From contig NZ_SBII01000014.1 of NCBI RefSeq assembly GCF_004028155.1, positions 1-64,000 of the forward strand: a stretch of 64,000 nucleotides of DNA, given 5' to 3'. The notes beneath the pieces were generated by a model that ran no database searches, was not told where the DNA came from, and saw only the letters and a list, made by a program, of their open reading frames with translations. The DNA is from Flavobacterium cerinum (GTDB lineage Bacteria; Bacteroidota; Bacteroidia; Flavobacteriales; Flavobacteriaceae). This document shows, piece by piece, positions 35,360 to 42,452 of this stretch. The translations under genes and the position numbers were made by a program. The first letter of the stretch is position 1. Each line of letters opens with the position of its first letter.

Positions 35360-37181
35360 TTTCAAGATATTCTTCCAAAACCGGAATTACAAGATCGGGA
35401 GTAAACTCAGCATAAAGTTCTAAAGCTTTAGGCTTCATTTCTTTTGGTGACAGATTCCCGTAAATTTCAGGCTTAAAGTCTTTTAAGTGTACGGAAATTG
35501 TTGTTGTTCCGTCTTCAAAAGAGTTCCATGCTTCCTTTTTTATCCAGGTAGAGAATATGGTAAAAGTAGATATGTCTAATGCTTTAGCCATATTAACAGC
35601 ACCGCCTTCATTACCAATAAGCGCATTACAATGGTAAAGTACAGAGATAAACTCCCTGATGCTTCCCGGAGCAATATCCATTCTTATTTTAGATTTAGTA
35701 GCATCGTTACATAAGTTGTAAATTGTCTCCGCTTCCTCTTTTTGAGCAGGAATATAATTAAATATTAAAACCGCATCACTTTTTTGAGCAATGGTATCCA
35801 GTAATGTTGCCATGTAAGGAGCAGGGTAGGACTTAATTTTTGTACTTCCCAGAACACTTATCATGTAAACTTTATCGGCAGGATTAATACCGCTATCCAA
35901 TAAGATTTTAGCGCCATTATCAATTTCCTGCTGCGTAATATAAATTTTAGGTTTATTCTCTAAAGGAATCTCAGGCTTTAATGCCTTAAGTAACTGTAAA
36001 CGGTTATCCAGAGCAAGACCGGCATTGGTTAAAGGTGTTTTAAGGTCTTTAACCGTATCAGTATATACAAAGCTGGTATAAGGTTTGTAAAAACCTATTT
36101 TCTTGTCTGCCATAGAGAAGCCTACAATAATATTGCTCCCTAATATGCCATACGCATCAATTACAATATCATATTTTTTGTTACGTATAGAAAATACAAA
36201 TTTTAAAAACTGCCACTTACTGTCCCTGTACTTCTGTTCAAAAAGAATCACATTATCAATGTAAGGATTATTCTCAACGACGGGAGTTGTAAACGGGTAA
36301 ATAAGGTAATCAACCTGAGCATCTTTGTACATCTTCTTAAGATTGGTACAAATAATACTGCTCGCCAAAACATCGCCCAGCATTTTTTGCTGGATCACAA
36401 GTATCTTCGGATTTGGCTTATAGTTGGTCATTTCTCTAAGATATACGTATCTCATGTATACATGGTATCCTAATATACGTGCAATTTCCAGTCCTCGGCT
36501 CCCGTTAAGGAAGCCAAGTCCCAGAAAATAATATTTAAAGAAACGAAAAGCGGGTCTTACCGTAAGGTGGTATAAGTTAGTCTTAACCCCTTTTTGGTAG
36601 AGTTCTTTTGCTTTTAGTTTAGAATATTGAAGTCTTTTAGTTAAGAATTCGTCTTTACTTTTAAAAGAAAAGTGATGGATAGATTCTTTTAAATAACCGG
36701 TTTTCCCATCAATAACCAGTGTTTCGTGTACAAGTTTTTCAGAATATCGTGCTTTAGACTTCCTGAAAAGCCTGATTGCCATGTCTTTATTGAAACTGTT
36801 GTTAACCATAGGCTTACCTTTATAATAAAAGATACGCTTAAACCAAAAAGCAACATCTGCAGGGTTGCTGTTTACGGTACTAACAATTTCATCGATACCT
36901 TTTTGGGTTACCCTTTCATCGGCATCAAAAAATATAACCCAGTCGTTTGTGGCCAGGTCAATGGTATAGTTTCGCTGCGAAGAGAAATCATCAAATGCAC
37001 GCTGGTAAAATTTTACATGCGGATATTCTTCCTTAATAATTCTGGGAGTGTCATCAGTACTAAAAGAGTCAACCACAACGATCTCATCGGCAAAAGCCAT
37101 GTTGTCAAGATATAATCTTATGTTGTGCTCCTCGTTAAAAACAATTCCAAGTGCTGATATTTTCGTCTTCTGTTCGCTCAT
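35352..37181 (-). CDS. Fused GT2 glycosyltransferase and GT9 heptosyltransferase
   Basis: A 609-residue protein with two enzyme halves. Residues 1-250 form a WaaE/KdtX-like GT2 (ALGIVFNEEHNIRLYL, VVVDSFSTDDT, IFFDADERVT, ending in a membrane-proximal segment). Residues 258-609 form a GT9/heptosyltransferase-like domain (ILVIQQKMLGDVLASSIICTNL, GSTKIKSYPAPYMATLL, IGNEGGAVNMAKAL). In LPS assembly the two steps are usually separate enzymes; the fusion suggests coupled addition of a Glc-like sugar and a heptose. The 11-bp gap to dapD upstream points to shared transcription. Confidence 0.88.
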   Translation of the reverse strand: MSEQKTKISALGIVFNEEHNIRLYLDNMAFADEIVVVDSFSTDDTPRIIKEEYPHVKFYQRAFDDFSSQRNYTIDLATNDWVIFFDADERVTQKGIDEIVSTVNSNPADVAFWFKRIFYYKGKPMVNNSFNKDMAIRLFRKSKARYSEKLVHETLVIDGKTGYLKESIHHFSFKSKDEFLTKRLQYSKLKAKELYQKGVKTNLYHLTVRPAFRFFKYYFLGLGFLNGSRGLEIARILGYHVYMRYVYLREMTNYKPNPKILVIQQKMLGDVLASSIICTNLKKMYKDAQVDYLIYPFTTPVVENNPYIDNVILFEQKYRDSKWQFLKFVFSIRNKKYDIVIDAYGILGSNIIVGFSMADKKIGFYKPYTSFVYTDTVKDLKTPLTNAGLALDNRLQLLKALKPEIPLENKPKIYITQQEIDNGAKILLDSGINPADKVYMISVLGSTKIKSYPAPYMATLLDTIAQKSDAVLIFNYIPAQKEEAETIYNLCNDATKSKIRMDIAPGSIREFISVLYHCNALIGNEGGAVNMAKALDISTFTIFSTWIKKEAWNSFEDGTTTISVHLKDFKPEIYGNLSPKEMKPKALELYAEFTPDLVIPVLEEYLEIN

Positions 37182-37191
37182 TGTAAGTTTA

Positions 37192-38007
37192 TTAAACCGC
37201 TACATCATACTCACGTAACGCATTGTTAAGCGAGGTTTTCAAATCGGTTGAAGGTTTGCGTTTTCCGATGATCAGTGCACAAGGCACCTGAAATTCACCT
37301 GCTGCAAATTTTTTGGTATAACTACCCGGTATAACTACGCTTCTTGCAGGTACAATACCTTTCATTTCTACAGGAACATCACCTGTAACATCTATAATTT
37401 TTGTAGATGCAGTAAGGCATACGTTTGCACCAAGTACCGCTTCGGTCTCTACACGAACACCTTCTACTACAATGCAGCGTGAGCCAATAAAAGCACCATC
37501 TTCAATAATAACCGGAGCAGCTTGTAAAGGCTCTAAAACACCACCAATACCAACACCGCCGCTAAGGTGAACGTTTTTGCCTATTTGTGCGCAGCTGCCC
37601 ACAGTAGCCCATGTATCTACCATTGTACCTTCGTCTACATAAGCACCAATGTTTACATAACTTGGCATTAATATAACACCCGATGAGATGTAAGCACCGT
37701 GGCGTGCCACAGCATTAGGAACAACACGAATGCCTTTTTCGGCATAATTGCGTTTCAATGGAATTTTATCGTGGTATTCAAATATTCCGGCTTCAAGGGT
37801 TTCCATTTTCTGGATAGGGAAGTACATAACAACTGCTTTTTTTACCCACTCGTTTACCTGCCATCCGCCATCTTTAGGCTCGGCAACACGCAGTTTCCCT
37901 GCATCTAGAAGGTCAATAACTTCGCGAATAGCTGTTGTAGTAGCTTCTTCCTGTAACAGCGCTCTGTCGTTCCAGGCCTGTTCTATAATGGATTGTAAAT
38001 TATTCAT
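37192..38007 (-). CDS. dapD: 2,3,4,5-tetrahydropyridine-2,6-dicarboxylate N-succinyltransferase
   Basis: A 271-residue enzyme of lysine and diaminopimelate synthesis, making N-succinyl-2-amino-6-oxopimelate. The N-terminal helical domain (AWNDRALLQE) and the hexapeptide-helix part are typical: VVPNAVARHGAYISSGVILMPSYVNIGAYVDEGTMVDTWATVGSCAQIG, then GGVGIGGVLEPLQAAPVIIEDGAFIGSRC. The length matches the family. It has a TAnnTTTG -7 element at 38027-38034 upstream. Confidence 0.95.
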   Translation of the reverse strand: MNNLQSIIEQAWNDRALLQEEATTTAIREVIDLLDAGKLRVAEPKDGGWQVNEWVKKAVVMYFPIQKMETLEAGIFEYHDKIPLKRNYAEKGIRVVPNAVARHGAYISSGVILMPSYVNIGAYVDEGTMVDTWATVGSCAQIGKNVHLSGGVGIGGVLEPLQAAPVIIEDGAFIGSRCIVVEGVRVETEAVLGANVCLTASTKIIDVTGDVPVEMKGIVPARSVVIPGSYTKKFAAGEFQVPCALIIGKRKPSTDLKTSLNNALREYDVAV

Positions 38008-38026
38008 GGCATTTAAGTAGTTTCGG

Positions 38027-38034
38027 CAAATATA
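38027..38034 (-). promoter_or_regulatory. -7 element of dapD
   Basis: TATATTTG on the minus strand fits TAnnTTTG, 19 bp before the dapD start. A matching -33 TTG is not evident. Confidence 0.5.
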
Positions 38035-38082
38035 AGATGAATTTTGAGTAGCATAAAGTAATAATTACATTATATAACAATG

Positions 38083-38110
38083 TTGTTTTAAATCGTATGA
38101 TTTATCTTTA
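38083..38110 (+). promoter_or_regulatory. Candidate promoter of the methyltransferase gene
   Basis: TTG (38083-38085), 17 bp, then TATCTTTA (38103-38110), one base off the -7 consensus, 19 bp before the ATG at 38130. Confidence 0.45.
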
Positions 38111-38129
38111 CTACAAAGAATTTTGTATT

Positions 38130-38864
38130 ATGAAAGACAACTTCTCTGCACTCGCTGGCGGGTATTCCAAATACCGTCCGTATTATCCTCCCGAAATGAT
38201 CGAATACATTGTTTCGTTTGTAAAAGAAAAGCATGAAGCGCTCGATGTTGCTACAGGTAACGGTCAGGTGGCAATTGAATTGTCGAAACATTTCAAGAAA
38301 GTATATGCTACAGATATCAGCCAAAAGCAATTGGATAATGCCACTCAGGCAGATAATATTGTATATAAGGTAGAAAGCGCTGAACATACTGCTTTCGCTG
38401 ATGGTCAGTTCGATTTGATAACCGTTGCTCAGGCGATACACTGGTTTGATTTTGAGGCTTTTTATAAAGAAGTATACCGGATATTAAAACCCGATGGTGT
38501 TTTTGCTGTTTTGGGGTACGGACTCTTTTCTACCAATCCCGAAACCGACAAACTGCTGAGGTATTTTTATTATGAAACTATAGGTCCGTTTTGGGATCCC
38601 GAAAGAAAGTATATCGATAATAACTACACCACGATTCCTTTTCCGTTTGATGAAATTGAAGTAAAGCAGTTTATGAACGAATTCATCTGGACGTTCGATC
38701 AATTGATAGGTTATCTTGAAACCTGGTCGGCAGTACAGCATTATACCAATAAGGTAGGGAAGAATCCTGTAAATGATATTAAGGATGCACTTAAAATATC
38801 ATGGGAGAAAAGTGATAAAAAAGTTACATTTCCATTACTTTTGAGGATTGGAAAAATAGTTTAA
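38130..38864 (+). CDS. Class I SAM-dependent methyltransferase
   Basis: A 244-residue protein starting at ATG 38130 (MKDNFSALAGGYSKYRPYYPPEM). It has the methyltransferase type-11 core: EALDVATGNGQVAIELSKHF (motif I, SAM binding), VYATDISQKQLDNA, FDLITVAQAIHWFDFEAFY and ILKPDGVFAVLGYG. The substrate is not known; the group includes trans-aconitate and ubiquinone-type methyltransferases. The next gene is ruvX, 109 bp downstream. Confidence 0.85.
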   Translation: MKDNFSALAGGYSKYRPYYPPEMIEYIVSFVKEKHEALDVATGNGQVAIELSKHFKKVYATDISQKQLDNATQADNIVYKVESAEHTAFADGQFDLITVAQAIHWFDFEAFYKEVYRILKPDGVFAVLGYGLFSTNPETDKLLRYFYYETIGPFWDPERKYIDNNYTTIPFPFDEIEVKQFMNEFIWTFDQLIGYLETWSAVQHYTNKVGKNPVNDIKDALKISWEKSDKKVTFPLLLRIGKIV

Positions 38865-38965
38865 AGTTTCACGTTTCAGGTTACTGAACGTTATGCTTAG
38901 AAATTGTTATTTGTATCCACTGTTAACAATTTTTGCCAGCGAACTTGAAACTTTAAACCTGAAAC
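38860..38965. repeat. Inverted repeat pair around the ruvX leader
   Basis: TTTAAAGTTTC (38860-38870) plus GTTTCAGGTT (38873-38882) recur as GAAACTTTAAA (38947-38957) and AACCTGAAAC (38956-38965). The order of the two blocks is exchanged between the copies. The first copy overlaps the methyltransferase stop codon. Confidence 0.5.
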
Positions 38966-38973
38966 AAAAAAAC

Positions 38974-39384
38974 ATGAGAATACTCGCAATAGATTACGGA
39001 CAAAAACGTACCGGTATAGCTGTAACCGACGAGATGCAGATGATAGGATCTGGACTAACAACCGTAGCATCCGAAACGGCATTGACTTTTCTTGCTAATT
39101 ATTTTGCCAAAGAAAAGGTTGAAAAAGTACTTATTGGCGACCCAAAACAAATGAACGGACTCCCATCACAAAGTGCTCCTTTGATCGAAGCTTTTATCGA
39201 AAAATTCGTAGTTCAGTTTCCAGATATGCCTTTAGAAAAAGTAGACGAACGCTTTACGAGCAAGATGGCATTTCAAACGATGATAGATAGCGGACTCAAA
39301 AAAAAGCAGCGTCAGGATAAAGCATTAATTGATGAGATTTCTGCAACAATTTTACTTCAGGATTATTTATCCCGAAAAAAATAA
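38974..39384 (+). CDS. ruvX: Putative pre-16S rRNA nuclease / Holliday junction resolvase, YqgF (RuvX) family
   Basis: A 136-residue protein starting at ATG 38974 (MRILAIDYGQKRTGIAVTDEM). The frame from 38893 extends over the intergenic repeat and is not used. The RNase H-like fold is seen: DYGQKRTGIAVTD, KVLIGDPKQMNGLPSQSAP, VDERFTSKMA and a final helix with DKALIDEISATILLQDYL, with conserved acidic residues at positions 6, ~97 and ~121. Family members finish the 5' end of 16S rRNA. Length fits the family. Confidence 0.9.
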   Translation: MRILAIDYGQKRTGIAVTDEMQMIGSGLTTVASETALTFLANYFAKEKVEKVLIGDPKQMNGLPSQSAPLIEAFIEKFVVQFPDMPLEKVDERFTSKMAFQTMIDSGLKKKQRQDKALIDEISATILLQDYLSRKK

Positions 39385-39466
39385 AGATATTTCTTTTGGT
39401 ATTAATAAAAATTAAGAAATTCCTTTAAACCTGCCGTTTTAAGACAAATTTTAGAGAGATTCAAAG

Positions 39467-39474
39467 TAAATTTG
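39467..39474 (+). promoter_or_regulatory. -7 element of mqo
   Basis: TAAATTTG fits the Bacteroidetes -7 consensus TAnnTTTG exactly, 18 bp before the ATG at 39493. Confidence 0.55.
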
Positions 39475-39492
39475 CATATTCAAATTTACACA

Positions 39493-40998
39493 ATGTCTAC
39501 AACCATAAAACAGGAGCCAGATGTGGTTCTTATAGGCGCAGGGATCATGAGCGCAACGCTTGGCATGTTTCTTAAAGAATTAATGCCCGAAGTGAAAATT
39601 GATATCTACGAAAGGCTTAATGGAGCTGCCGCAGAAAGTTCTGATGCATGGAACAATGCCGGTACAGGTCACTCTGCCTTTTGTGAACTGAACTACACCC
39701 CGGAAATGGATAACGGTGCTATCGATACCTCAAAAGCGGTAAAGATTGCCGAATCATTTGAGCTTTCTAAACAGTTTTGGGCTTATTTGATTGAAAAGAA
39801 CCTTATTAAAAACCCAAAAGAGTTTGTAAGCAGTATTCCGCACATGAGTTTTGTGTGGGGTCAGGATAATGTAGAGTACTTAAAGAAGAGGTTTGAAGCC
39901 CTTACTAAGTTCGCTATCTTTAAGGGAATGGAATATTCTGAAGACCGTGCTACTATAGCCTCATGGATGCCTCTTGTAATGGAAGGCCGTAATGAGAACG
40001 ATGCTGTTGCGGCTACAAATATGCGTATCGGTACCGATGTGAACTTTGGCGAACTTACAAGAGATATGTTTGCATGGCTGGGTTCTCAGCCGGGTGTAAA
40101 CATGTATTTTGAGCATGATGTAACAAGCATGAGAAGATCGGCTAAAAGCAGCAAATGGAAACTAAAGATAAAAGACATGGTGTCGGGCGATAAAAAACGC
40201 GTGTATGCTAAGTTTGTATTTATTGGCGCTGGCGGCGGATCATTACACCTGCTTGAAAAAGCCGACATTCCGGAAGGAAAAGGTTTTGGCGGATTCCCGG
40301 TAAGCGGACAATGGCTTAAATGCATCAACGAAGATGTTATACAGCAGCACAATGCTAAGGTATACGGTAAAGCATCTGTAGGCGCACCGCCAATGTCGGT
40401 ACCGCACATAGACAGCCGTATGATCAATGGTAAGAAAGAATTACTTTTTGGTCCTTATGCAGGTTTTAGTACTAAATTTTTAAAGCAGGGTTCTTATTTT
40501 GACCTGCCTACTTCTATACGTGCTAACAATATCGGTCCAATGCTGGCTGCAGGTTATCACAACATGTCATTAACCAAATACCTTATTCAGCAGGTAACAC
40601 AGTCGCAGGACGACAGAATGGAAGCCCTTAGGGAATACCTTCCGGATGCTAAGAAAGAAGACTGGGTACTGGAAATGGCAGGACAGCGTGTACAGGTTAT
40701 TAAAAAGGACGAGAAAGAAGGCGGTAAGCTGGAATTTGGCACCGAAGTAATAAACAGTGCCGACGGTTCCTTAGCAGTGCTTTTAGGAGCTTCTCCGGGT
40801 GCTTCAACAGCCGTTTCTATTATGCTTGACTTAGTTGGGCGTTGTTTCCCTGATAAGATCAATACAAGCGAATGGCAGGATAAACTAAAAGAAATGATCC
40901 CGTCTTACGGGCAGTCGCTTAATGCGAACCCTGAACTGCTTGCCAAAATACGTGAGCATTCAGACAGGATGCTTGGTTTAGAACATTCACAGAAATAA
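39493..40998 (+). CDS. mqo: Malate:quinone oxidoreductase
   Basis: A 501-residue FAD enzyme starting at ATG 39493 (MSTTIKQEPDVVLIGAGIMSA). The membrane-associated Mqo oxidises malate to oxaloacetate and passes electrons to quinone, replacing or bypassing NAD-malate dehydrogenase in the citric acid cycle. The FAD-binding VVLIGAGIMSATLG is at residues 10-23, with SSDAWNNAGTGHSAFCELNYTP, FIGAGGGSLHLLEKA, GFPVSGQWLKC and AGQRVQVIKK after that. Monocistronic, with a terminator at 41021. Confidence 0.95.
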   Translation: MSTTIKQEPDVVLIGAGIMSATLGMFLKELMPEVKIDIYERLNGAAAESSDAWNNAGTGHSAFCELNYTPEMDNGAIDTSKAVKIAESFELSKQFWAYLIEKNLIKNPKEFVSSIPHMSFVWGQDNVEYLKKRFEALTKFAIFKGMEYSEDRATIASWMPLVMEGRNENDAVAATNMRIGTDVNFGELTRDMFAWLGSQPGVNMYFEHDVTSMRRSAKSSKWKLKIKDMVSGDKKRVYAKFVFIGAGGGSLHLLEKADIPEGKGFGGFPVSGQWLKCINEDVIQQHNAKVYGKASVGAPPMSVPHIDSRMINGKKELLFGPYAGFSTKFLKQGSYFDLPTSIRANNIGPMLAAGYHNMSLTKYLIQQVTQSQDDRMEALREYLPDAKKEDWVLEMAGQRVQVIKKDEKEGGKLEFGTEVINSADGSLAVLLGASPGASTAVSIMLDLVGRCFPDKINTSEWQDKLKEMIPSYGQSLNANPELLAKIREHSDRMLGLEHSQK

Positions 40999-41020
40999 AT
41001 AATTTTTGTTACAATATATA

Positions 41021-41059
41021 ATCCCCTCTTGAAGCTATTTCAGGAGGGGATTTTTTTTT
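41021..41059 (+). terminator. Intrinsic terminator of mqo
   Basis: ATCCCCTC (41021-41028) and GAGGGGAT (41044-41051), with an inner TGAA/TTCA pairing, followed by a run of nine Ts. Confidence 0.9.
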
Positions 41060-41150
41060 GCGGTAAAACCGTAAGTATGTTGGGTCGAAAATTAGTAATA
41101 TTGTGTTAGTCTGTGTTTTAAACAATTTGTTTAAGATCAATTCGCTTATC

Positions 41151-41579
41151 ATGATCGAAAAATGGATAATAATGCTGGTGCTGTTTTGTTTTGCGACAGG
41201 TTATGCGCAAAATGATAAAGATGTTTATCTTCTTTTTAAGGAAGGTGCCAGATCTATATGTCGGCATAGTATGTTTAAGGATGGTCGCGAAAAAACTGAA
41301 ATTGACTTTATTTGTAAAAAAAGGAATAGTGAAGGAAAGGTATGGTTTATAATGTGCCTCAGAAACTTTGAAGCGATAGATAATGGCGAAACAATAACAG
41401 TTGAAGAGTTCCAAAAGCTAAAGATTGGTACAATCGATGATTTAATGCGTAAAGCAGAGTCTGATTGGCAGGTTACACATAAGGGAAATATCTTTAAGGA
41501 TATTTATATTATTGAAGAAAACGAAGGTAAATACAATAAATTCAAAGTGAAATGGATTGGTGTTTATGAGGATGAGTAA
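41151..41579 (+). CDS. Small secreted protein of unknown function
   Basis: A 142-residue protein starting at ATG 41151 (MIEKWIIMLVLFCFATGYAQ), with a signal peptide cleaved near GYAQ-N. The remainder is a charged domain with one pair of cysteines near SICRHSMF and DFICKKR and another in IMCLRN. I do not recognise the family. It lies in a small group with the two next genes, between mqo and the FUSC gene, which looks like a lineage-specific insertion. The upstream frame to 41103 has no signal sequence. Confidence 0.6.
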   Translation: MIEKWIIMLVLFCFATGYAQNDKDVYLLFKEGARSICRHSMFKDGREKTEIDFICKKRNSEGKVWFIMCLRNFEAIDNGETITVEEFQKLKIGTIDDLMRKAESDWQVTHKGNIFKDIYIIEENEGKYNKFKVKWIGVYEDE

Positions 41580-41674
41580 TTATCGGATAAGGATTTCAAC
41601 TTAATATTTTTTTGCATTGGACTGTAGATAAATTACTAATTTTATTAATATTGTACTAACAATACTACGTTATT

Positions 41675-41812
41675 ATGGATAAGCTTATAAATAATTTTAG
41701 TTCAGGTCTGTTCTTATGGCAGCTATTTATGATCGTTCTGGCTGTTTTACTAATTGTTTTCTTAGTTAGACTGGGCAGGAAAATGCAAAGACATTATACT
41801 CAAAAGAAATAG
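41675..41812 (+). CDS. Single-pass membrane microprotein
   Basis: A 45-residue frame, ATG 41675 to TAG 41812, found by direct reading. It starts MDKLINNFSSGLFLWQLF, has a strong hydrophobic segment at residues 13-31 (FLWQLFMIVLAVLLIVFLV) and ends in a basic tail RLGRKMQRHYTQKK. The GTG of the next gene starts 4 bp after its stop, which suggests co-translation. Small membrane proteins like this are common in Flavobacterium and often missed. Function is unknown. Confidence 0.55.
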   Translation: MDKLINNFSSGLFLWQLFMIVLAVLLIVFLVRLGRKMQRHYTQKK

Positions 41813-41815
41813 CTT

Positions 41816-42451
41816 GTGAAGAGATTACTATTTTTCATGTTCTTATTACTATCTATTCCGGCTTTCAGCCAACCGGAAAAAGATGCTTTGCTTGCAAAAG
41901 ATTCTGAATCAGTTCTTGAAAGATTAAAATTTATGCATTACCTCGATGAAGTAGGGATGGAATATTGGAAGATGGAGAATAATGAAATTCGTGAAACAAG
42001 TGATGAAACATTTCCGTATTATTTTTCAAGTAAGATCATTAAAAACAATCCTGCTTCTTCAATTGATATAAAAGAATACCTCGGGTTTAATTTCAAAGAA
42101 TTTGTACCTATAACATGGAAGGATTTTCTCTACGCTGCTTATAATAAAAATATGCTGTCATTAATTGAGTTAACCGATAAATATGGGTATCTCTCTGCTG
42201 ATAGGCTGAAAAAATACACAGCAGATGATAAAATAATGGATGGCAACGTCATATTTGCGGTACGTACTAATAAATATGACAAGCAGCTTAAAAAGATGCT
42301 TAAGCATGAGTGTAAACTGGGAAATATTTCTTTAAAGGAATATGAGAGTTTTAATTTTTTTTTACAAAGGAAAAATGCTTTGACAAAACAGGATATAGCA
42401 GAGCTGGAGAAGAATACTGGGAAGAAAGCTATCTTTGTTCATAAACAGTAG
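41816..42451 (+). CDS. Secreted protein of unknown function
   Basis: A 211-residue protein from GTG 41816. The signal peptide is residues 1-19 (LLFFMFLLLSIPAFSQ). The mature part is mainly helical and charged (SVLERLKFMHYLDEVGMEYWKME, WKDFLYAAYNKNMLSLIELTDKYG, KKYTADDKI). No family is recognised. It starts 4 bp after the microprotein stop, so these two genes form a unit. The convergent FUSC gene ends 2 bp beyond it. Confidence 0.6.
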   Translation: MKRLLFFMFLLLSIPAFSQPEKDALLAKDSESVLERLKFMHYLDEVGMEYWKMENNEIRETSDETFPYYFSSKIIKNNPASSIDIKEYLGFNFKEFVPITWKDFLYAAYNKNMLSLIELTDKYGYLSADRLKKYTADDKIMDGNVIFAVRTNKYDKQLKKMLKHECKLGNISLKEYESFNFFLQRKNALTKQDIAELEKNTGKKAIFVHKQ

Positions 42452-42452
42452 T

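Noticed and set aside
39985..40862. Antisense frames within mqo
   Set aside because: Shadows of mqo codon structure; no start signals or family similarity.
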